The notes beneath the pieces are model-generated. The model was not told the DNA's origin. It worked only from the letters and a program-made list of their open reading frames with translations, and did not search any database. A stretch of DNA of 64,000 nucleotides from Verpa conica (Eukaryota; Ascomycota; Pezizomycetes; Pezizales; Morchellaceae): contig JAUFSD010000016.1 in NCBI GenBank assembly GCA_033030425.1, forward strand, positions 930,001 to 994,000, read 5' to 3'. A program made the translations under genes and the position numbers. Position 1 is the stretch's first letter. Each line of letters opens with the position of its first letter. Positions 56,775 through 64,000 of the stretch are shown here, piece by piece.

Positions 56775-59233
56775 CTGCAGGTGGATAAAGAACACAACGG
56801 GTGACGCTTCAACCAAGGGGAGCTCTGTGAATTCTAGTACAAAAACGGATTCTTTCTTGTTCTCTAACTTTCTTTACTTGGTACTCTCTTTTGTTTTGCA
56901 GGTGAGATGAACAAATAGGAAGATGGAGCTGCTGCTTAGACTTGATAGATAAGACGAGATGGACGTTCGCTTCTTCTTCTTTAGGGGGTGGGGCGGGGCT
57001 ACGGTTGCATCGAAACAGAACATGAGCGACAACAGGTCGCGATCATCTTCTTCGCATGCGCTCTCCTATGCTGTCTTTCTCTAAGTTGAAGCGTGGATCA
57101 GGGCGGTGAGTTTACAGCTTTACTATTATACCAGTCTTTCGATACAGAGCGGGGGAATACATGCAGTCACATCCAGAAAACGATCGCGCCAATCTTGGTT
57201 TGCGGATCACTGGATTTCGGATTTGCGACATCACTCGCTGTTCCTGAAGATAATCAACTGAAGGTGGCTCCACAAGGGCTGGTCAACCTCCAACTCCATT
57301 GAGGGAGATGCAGTATGCGTTATTCTCTGCCTACCGTATCGTACATACAGGTAACTCGCATGCTGAGGATTTGATGTGCCCGGGACCGCAGGTGCTGCTA
57401 CTCTGCGTGGGTCTTGTGAAACCTGGGCTGGGCCACTCTGCGTAAGTGTAAGTGCAGCATGCTGTCTCGGATAGCCCTACTGCTCCAAACGTCCCCTCAT
57501 CTTTCTAGTAGCCTTTGAGGCCCTCATGCCTAGATATCTTGCGCAACGTCATGCACACTGACAGCTACTGCATCAATTGCACCCGGGCCTACGTCCCTAG
57601 TATATTCGTCTCCCATTCTGCTCTACTCTACCTACACAACTGGCTACATGTACTCCCATCCCAATCTGCCGCGCCTCCGCACTCTCCATCAGATCCACAT
57701 CTCTTTCCTGAGGAGCCAGTTATATTTGGATACTGTCAAATACATTACCCGGTAGTTTCTCAATCTACCCCCCCCCCCCCGTCTCGTTCTTAACGCTTTT
57801 AGTGTATTTTTTTTCCTTTTCCCGCAAATTCGGTATTCGTACTGGTGTTAGTTTCTTGTCCCTGTAGCCCTGATTGCTATCTCCGAAGTTCCCTCCCAAT
57901 TCTTTTATTTCAGATCTCTGATTTTCTCTATGAAAGCTGATCATTAACGCATGAAATAACACCTTTTTTCGCAACTTCCTCTCGTTCTATTGCCACGTCT
58001 AGCAATAATATAAATTTATCATCCTAGCTGATATTTTCAACGGTGGGCCTAGCTGGTGAATAAACGTGTAGGCAAACGAGAGGTATCTAAATATCTCAAT
58101 ACGGTCTGAGGAGATGGACTAGGAGAGAATGTTCTGTCTATCCTGCATATTCCATCCAAGCTCTATCGCTTCAGACTCAACACTATCTGGGGCGACTAAA
58201 ACCTGAATTTCTTTTATCACCTCTTTAATTTGACTACCCACTGCTTCTCGAACTAAAATCCCTGTCAGCACGCTTAAGCGCGGCTATTCCATTCGCTTCA
58301 CGTATTGTGTGTGCACTCTCTAGTTTGTTTCGCGATAGTGACTACTCTCTTTTTTTTTCCCGGCGCATATGTGACGCACAGCTTTTAGGTTCTGCATCCT
58401 GCACGTTTGCCAGGCATGTGCAGAGAACGGTTGCTTCCGAGGATCTAGAAAAAGTAAGTACAAGAAATAGCAGTGATTGAATTGAACTCAAGGTCATATA
58501 ATTAGAGAGGTGGAGTACAGGATTAAAACACTCCCAAACTCACAACTAGAGAAAAAGAAACATTCCATATTTCCCGGCCGCAAAACCTCTAGGATATCAA
58601 GAGACCGTTTCCCAGGCCGTTTCGAAACATGAACCACCAATACCACTACAGTCATATCGAAAGCTCAGACAAAAAATTGATATTCTCTAGTGCGACCAGT
58701 ACCCTCTTCACAAGTCCCAGTGAGCTGTGTATTCTGCACTTGAAGCTGCGTGATTTTAGATTGAGACGGCTCTTAAGGTCGCTATCAATTGGTACTGTTG
58801 CACTTGCATGCATAGGCCGGAGTCGGATGATGGAGAGGTCAATCTATCATATGTCCCCATTGACGTTCCGATTGATCTTTCTAGATCAAAACAGGGAATC
58901 GGGAAAGTCTTCTGCGTTGGAAATCATCATCCCGGTAAGCTTAGTTCCACCACCTCAGAGAGTTTGAACTGGGTAGTTGACCGAGACTACCATTCTCCTC
59001 CATTCTATGTGCTGTCACTCTAAATAAGATGTGTTGGCACTCCCTCGAACCTCTATATCTTTGGCTTCATTAGTTCCATTCTCTCCCTTCTCATAAACTC
59101 TCCATCAAAGCACCGCCCCCTTCATCTAAAAAATCAAAACCTACTACGCTACCTGATAAACTTCATCATCAAGGCCAAGCATTCTCAATTCTCTTTTTAG
59201 ACCTTGCCCTGAGATTTATCTCACGATCAAGTC
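56775..59233. other. 2.5-kb divergent intergenic region
   Basis: No gene is supported. Several open frames of 70-110 codons have no family features. A C13 run lies at 57768-57780. The region holds the promoters of the Vid24-family and DgoD-like genes. Confidence 0.5.
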
Positions 59234-60837
59234 ATGGCCAAGATCACTTCCATTGAATACTTCCGTGTTCTGCCTCGCTGGCTATTCGTCAAGGTCATGA
59301 GTGAAGATGGCCAATACGGCTGGGGCGAGTCCACTTTAGAAGGACATACCGAAGCTATTGAAGGCAGTCTCGATGAATTGATATTGAGGTTCGTGGGTTA
59401 CGAAGCCGAGTAAGTCCTGCCTTTCTTCCTTAGTTATTATACACTCCCAAGACTGTCTACTAGCTCTCGTGTATTATGGAATTACCTAGTCAGGTTCCCT
59501 ATATTTTATGTGGTTATTAGGGGGTTATATTGATTATGACATTTCTTGTAGTGATATCGAACACATCTGGCAGACTGCCTGGAGATTGGGGTTCTACCGC
59601 GGCGGCGCTGTTTTCATGTCTGCCATCTCGGGGATTGACATTGCCTTGTGGGATTTGAAAGGTCTGTCACTTAATTTTTTTTAATATACCTTCTGCCTCT
59701 GAATATATGGGAATTACAACTTTACTATATGGTCCGATTTCCGAGGTCTACTATATTACTGTGCACCCCACGTGATATGACGCGGGGCCACAACCTGATG
59801 AGGCTGAACGTGGGGTTACCCCCGTACCCTACATGCATAACTGACATTTTCTTGGACTACATAGCTAGGAAACTTGGCGTTCCAATCTATTCTCTGCTTG
59901 GGGGGAAAGTTAGGAACAAGGTTGCAGTCTACGCCTGGATTGGGGGAGATCGCCCTGGAGATGTCGAAGCTCAAGCGTAAGTACTATAATTACCTATCTG
60001 CCTTGTGTATCGAATAGAGACATACTTTGGATACTCTTTATTAACTTTATTTCCTCCTGGTATTATAGTAAGAAGCGCAAAGCCCAAGGCTTTACCGCAA
60101 TAAAAATGAATGCTACTGAGGACTTAGGCTGGCTCGATTCCCCATCCGCATTGAACGCTTCCGTTGAACGTTTGAAGGCTGTTAAAGCCGTCGGTCTTGA
60201 TGCTGGTCTTGACTTCCATGGACGTATCCACAAGCCTATGGCTAAACAACTTGCAAAGCTCCTAGAGCCCCACCAACCTCTCTTTATTGAGGAACCCTTA
60301 CTCTCCGAGCACCCTGAGGCTATCAAGCACTTTTCTCAACAGACCACCATCCCAATTGCCCTTGGTGAGCGCCTTTACAATAGATGGGATATCAAGCCAT
60401 TCCTTGAATCTTCTTCTATTGATATTCTTCAACCTGATGTCTCTCACTGCGGCGGTATATCCGAGATTCGTCGTATCGCGGCCATGTGTGAAGCATACGA
60501 TGTTGGTCTTGCTCCTCATTGCCCGTTGGGACCTGTTTCTCTTGCTGCTTCTATTCAAATTGCCATGACCTGTCCCAACTTTGTCATTCAAGAGATGTCT
60601 TTAGGAATTCACTATAACAAGATGACCCCCGCAGGTGCTGGCACTTACGACCTAAACAGCTACCTCAAAGACCCTTCTGTCTTTGAAGTTAATGAGGGCT
60701 TTGTCAAGGGTCTTACCGGTGTGGGTTTGGGTATCGAGATTGACGAAGAGATGGTCAGAAGAGTTTCTACAGAGTGCAAGACTGCCTGGAGATGTTTGGA
60801 GTTTCATGGACCTGACGGCGCTGTTAGGGAGTGGTAG
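59234..60837 (+). CDS. D-galactonate dehydratase (DgoD-like, enolase superfamily), 388 aa, four exons
   Basis: These enzymes remove water from a sugar acid (D-galactonate in bacterial DgoD) to give 2-keto-3-deoxygalactonate. Exons are 59234-59409, 59552-59661, 59865-59976 and 60069-60837, summing to 389 codons including the stop. The mandelate-racemase fold signatures are clear: RAGFYRGG-like [18 protein letters not shown] near the N-terminus, [18 protein letters not shown], the metal-binding DFHGR and [15 protein letters not shown] and the catalytic His in LAPHCPLGP. Length and residue pattern closely follow bacterial DgoD (about 380 residues). Substrate by homology only; fungal L-galactonate or other aldonate dehydratases belong to the same superfamily. 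Confidence 0.85.
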
Positions 60838-63142
60838 ATATTTCTTCTGGATTGCACACGTTCTATCCTCCTGATCCAGGTAACTCTTGATGTAATGAGT
60901 TTTTTTTCTTTCTTTTCGTGATATTCTTTTGATTTTATTTTCTCATTTTAGCATGATGGCCTCAGTGCCGTTACCAGAGTATGGATTGATCTTAGGTGCA
61001 TGCACTTTACTTTCCCGATACATAGTGAATTTAAATTTGATGTCGTTCCCCCTTCAGTTTGGGATATTATGAAAAGATAAATAGGGCTCCGATATCTGGA
61101 ATAAGTTTACTTATCCGTTACTTCGTCTTTCCTTATGTATTAAGCTTTTCCTGACCTGCTAACCTAATCAAGATCTTTACTCTGTCGCCCGTACCTAGTT
61201 TATTTTGTAGCCGTTCTAGACCCCAAGACCTTGTATTTCTTATATCAGAGCCAACACATTATGATATGTAGTAGATGATATGTAGTAGTTTAATTTCACA
61301 ATGACTGAATATGATTTATTAGTACTGATTTAGTATTAGAGATATTGAATAAGTGGAAAAAATTTATTTCGCTATTTCTTACATATGGAGTGCTATATTT
61401 CTAGGGGATAGGCCACATCTATGCATGCAGGTTGGTAAGATATCTACATGTACTTATACCTACGGAAACGCTACAAAATCAACACACACATTCCCTGATT
61501 TCCTTGAGAATATTTTACTAACCGAATACCTCTAGATTGGGGTATTATCGTTATCTACCTAGTCTGTAACTTGGTTCTGGTCGCAACGACCTCTCTATAA
61601 GTGTTTATCCTATAGAACAAGAGTGCAAGGGGCTTTTGGCAAATCGCTATTGAGCCTTAGAATATCTGAAAAGCCCTTTTCCTTCTAAAATGTGAGTGAT
61701 CGAGTGTTTTCTATTCATGCCATTATGATAAAACTTTCCGGGCTATCGACTACAGCCCAGCAATCAATCACATTTAGACATGACGTGGATCGGAATCAGA
61801 TAAGCGACCGGAACACTCGCTGCTTGCTTCACGCATGTCATGGTCGCGATGAGCTGTATGTCTTGCATGTTTTGATCCCATCTAGCGCGACTTAGCTTGG
61901 GTGCTGGTGCCAATGCGGAAAAACATATCTACCGGCGATGTGGCCTGCAGTTATGGGTGGGTTTTTTTGTATTGGGCGAAGAGTATGCGGTGCGGAGGGA
62001 TAAAAACTGCCGGTCCACAATACCCAGGTAATTAAGCGTTTAGAAAGCAAGAAATGATGCCATCGTTCAAAAATACCGTACAGAATAACACACTGGTGTA
62101 TTCAGCGCATACTTTCCAATGCCCTGTTGTATAATAATTCTTGCACATTAGGTGGTTGTGTATCATAACCTCATCTTAGCTACCCAAGTACTAGGGATCC
62201 AGGCTTTAGACGGTCCCTTTACTCTACACTATCCTATTAAGGGTGCCTCTAATAAGTAAAGGATATTCGCCAGCTGTTGAAAGAAAAACCTGGGTACTCA
62301 GCACCTGCTTCAAGTATGTAAGTGCCAATTACAGGCAGGGTACCTATCAAGGTATGCGCTTTAGACCACTGATACGTCAGGAAAGTCGCAAAGACTATCT
62401 TAGCCAGATGACTGGTTTTCCTGGTATTTGCGGAGCCTGTAATACGATTATTTACAAGTTTAAAATATTACAGGAAAGTATCTGGTAAATTCCGCCGAGA
62501 GGCAGTACCAGTTATGTACGTAGCTGTGCCTTTTTTGTAGTGATTGAAGGCCTAATATCTCTATAAATAGCTCTAATAGGAAACGTATTGCGGAGGATTG
62601 CATCTACGACTAGGTGAATTAAAACCTATGGCGGGAAAAGCGGAGTAGACAAAAATTACTTTTGGTGTCTAAGCATGCTACCGGCACCAAATATGATCAC
62701 CATTGCTGCCTACAAATAGGCAGCAGTACTTTGAAACCGGAGGACCCTTCCTGATGTGACCAAAAGCCACCACGGCCGTGGCGTTTCAATAACCGTGTGT
62801 TAAGCATAAACGGCATGTTGGGTTGGCGATCCAATCAGTGGATGCAGCTTCCCGGACCAATCTCTACTTTCCCAAAGCCTGAGACAGCCCGTACTTGCTA
62901 GCCTCATCGATATCACTTGGAGGTGAAGCCTTACGCTCCAAGGCCTCAGTCTCCTTATCCGCAGTCACTATTTACCACGCGTCTCGCGCCGAGTCCATTC
63001 ACGTAAACAAATAAGAAGGGGGTACCTAGCCCTAGCGGTATCACGGGCATGAATTCATCTTTCAAACTGCACCGTACCGCCAAAGCAAGATAATAGGCAC
63101 TTTCCGCTCGGTTGGTTCTTAAACTCCTATTTCCTTATCAGT
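60838..63142. other. 2.3-kb intergenic region
   Basis: No gene supported. A perfect hairpin (GCTGCCTA / TAGGCAGC with a 4-nt loop) lies at 62705-62724. A CT-rich stretch precedes the next start codon. Confidence 0.5.
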
Positions 63143-64000
63143 ATGAGCGAACCCCTCAAAAACGTCGATTTCTTAGACAACTGGATCAAAACGCAAGCCT
63201 TCAAGTATGCATTCAATGAGAAAACGAGAGGCTTCATCGGGAAGAAAGTCATTAGAGAACGCATTATCAACACTATACCACGAGAGTTTATTGCACGAGG
63301 TCTTACGAAGGAAAAGGTTGGCATTAGGCTTACCGAAATGCTAGCAAACGACTTGACACAGTCTCTGGTTCGAGATTGTGACGAAAAACGCATCAGAGCC
63401 AGCGAAGTTGAAACTAGTGCTCCTCGAAATCCTATTGAAAAGGATATTGGGGTTATCGGTGATAAAGGTGTATCGACCACCAGTACTCCTGTTATCGTTA
63501 GCAAGCCTTCCACTAGTTACATACCCTCTATTCCTAGCATCATTGATGCTGGCCATGGTAGTACCAACGACAAAGCTGCTGGCGCCACCCCTAGTTCTCC
63601 CTGGGTTTCCGCTATATCTACAAGCATAGCCGGTGTTGAGGGCCCTGGAATTGGTAATCCTAGCCCTAACAAGGGTAAAGTTGGGACCTTTGGAGGGGGT
63701 GGTAGTAAGCTTAATGGTTTTCTTGATAGGTTTGGCAATGGTGAATTTGGTTCTATTGTTCCAGGTAATATCTTGGAAAAAGGAAAGAAGTCGATGACCA
63801 TGAAGGATGAAGTCGAAGAGGATACGCGTGAAGGAATGGGGATATTAGCAGCCAGCGAGCCCAAACATAAACGTGGGCCACTTTCACAAAGTCCTGCACT
63901 TTCAGTTTCCGAGGCCAACCGTGCTATCGTAGATTTCGTAGCAGCAGCAAAGCCTTCTGAAGCCCGTTTAAAAAAACCCTCGGAACCTGCTGTAGTTGAA
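63143..64000 (+). CDS. unrecognised gene, 5' part, runs off the window
   Basis: From the ATG at 63143 the frame stays open for 286 codons to the last base without a stop or obvious intron. The two minus-strand open frames in the same place (63127-63513 and 63517-63918) are mirror artefacts. Residues 1-75 look folded and charged (VDFLDNWIKTQAFKYAFNEK and onward). The remainder is Ser/Pro/Gly-rich with GGGGSKLNGFLDRFGNGEFG and a basic-acidic stretch, then another ordered-looking segment (SVSEANRAIVDFVAAAKPSE) near the edge. I do not recognise a family. The CTT/CCT-rich leader and consistent codon use support a real gene. Confidence 0.55.
   Translation, partial: MSEPLKNVDFLDNWIKTQAFKYAFNEKTRGFIGKKVIRERIINTIPREFIARGLTKEKVGIRLTEMLANDLTQSLVRDCDEKRIRASEVETSAPRNPIEKDIGVIGDKGVSTTSTPVIVSKPSTSYIPSIPSIIDAGHGSTNDKAAGATPSSPWVSAISTSIAGVEGPGIGNPSPNKGKVGTFGGGGSKLNGFLDRFGNGEFGSIVPGNILEKGKKSMTMKDEVEEDTREGMGILAASEPKHKRGPLSQSPALSVSEANRAIVDFVAAAKPSEARLKKPSEPAVVE

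Noticed and set aside
57515..57793. 92-codon plus-strand open frame
   Set aside because: No splice context, no family features, and it ends in a homopolymer C run.
63127..63918. Two minus-strand open frames of 128 and 133 codons
   Set aside because: They mirror the longer plus-strand frame from 63143, which has the more protein-like composition.

Overview
This looks like genomic DNA of a filamentous ascomycete (Pezizomycotina). The evidence is short GT-AG introns of about 35-230 nt, often with CTAAC-type branch sites, chromodomain Ty3/Gypsy elements, Tc1/mariner, MULE and piggyBac transposons, and single-copy fungal housekeeping genes (Pal1, Stm1/Oga1, ARE-type acyltransferase, Sls1, Vid24/Gid4). 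The transposon-rich landscape, a TET/JBP-like 2OG oxygenase gene and the absence of AT-saturated (RIP-type) repeats would suit Pezizomycetes (truffle or morel relatives). That placement is an inference.

Positions 1-25,303 form a nest of mobile elements. The main one is a decayed chromovirus, called Gypsy-A here (3552-14138). Further copies of its ~1.16-kb LTR sit at 537-3084 (minus strand, truncated), 14569-15728 (minus, solo) and 17682-22795. These LTRs were later hit by a Tc1 element (603-2624), solo LTRs of a second family 'B' (11109-12366, 18049-19305), a solo LTR 'C' (13493-14108), a TA-flanked MITE (12708-13262) and an apparently intact Mutator-like element (19385-22357) with a two-exon transposase. 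A third LTR-B and an LTR-D lie in a piggyBac remnant. Most insertions have perfect target-site duplications, so their borders are exact to the base. A 2OG-Fe(II) oxygenase-like gene (14355-16800) is split by a solo LTR-A.

Positions 25,805-32,432 hold two minus-strand host genes: an 11-exon acyl-CoA synthetase-type enzyme that needs an 8-nt micro-exon, and a Pal1 homologue. Between 33,862 and 41,624 lies a second Ty3/Gypsy element (Gypsy-2). It has an uninterrupted 2179-codon Gag-Pol, identical 108-bp LTRs and a perfect 5-bp duplication, so it is very young.

Positions 42,334-64,000 are mostly ordinary genes: Stm1/Oga1-like (+), ARE/DGAT1-type sterol acyltransferase (-), a divergent Rad51 paralogue (+), a second MITE, Sls1-like mitochondrial regulator (+), a small predicted N-myristoylated protein (-), a Vid24/GID4-type ubiquitin-ligase receptor (-), a DgoD-like galactonate dehydratase (+), and the 5' part of an unrecognised gene running off the right edge (+). 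They form no operon or obvious biosynthetic cluster. Exon models were built by eye. In every spliced gene the exon lengths sum to a whole number of codons, which is the main internal check. No tRNA, rRNA or CRISPR array was found.
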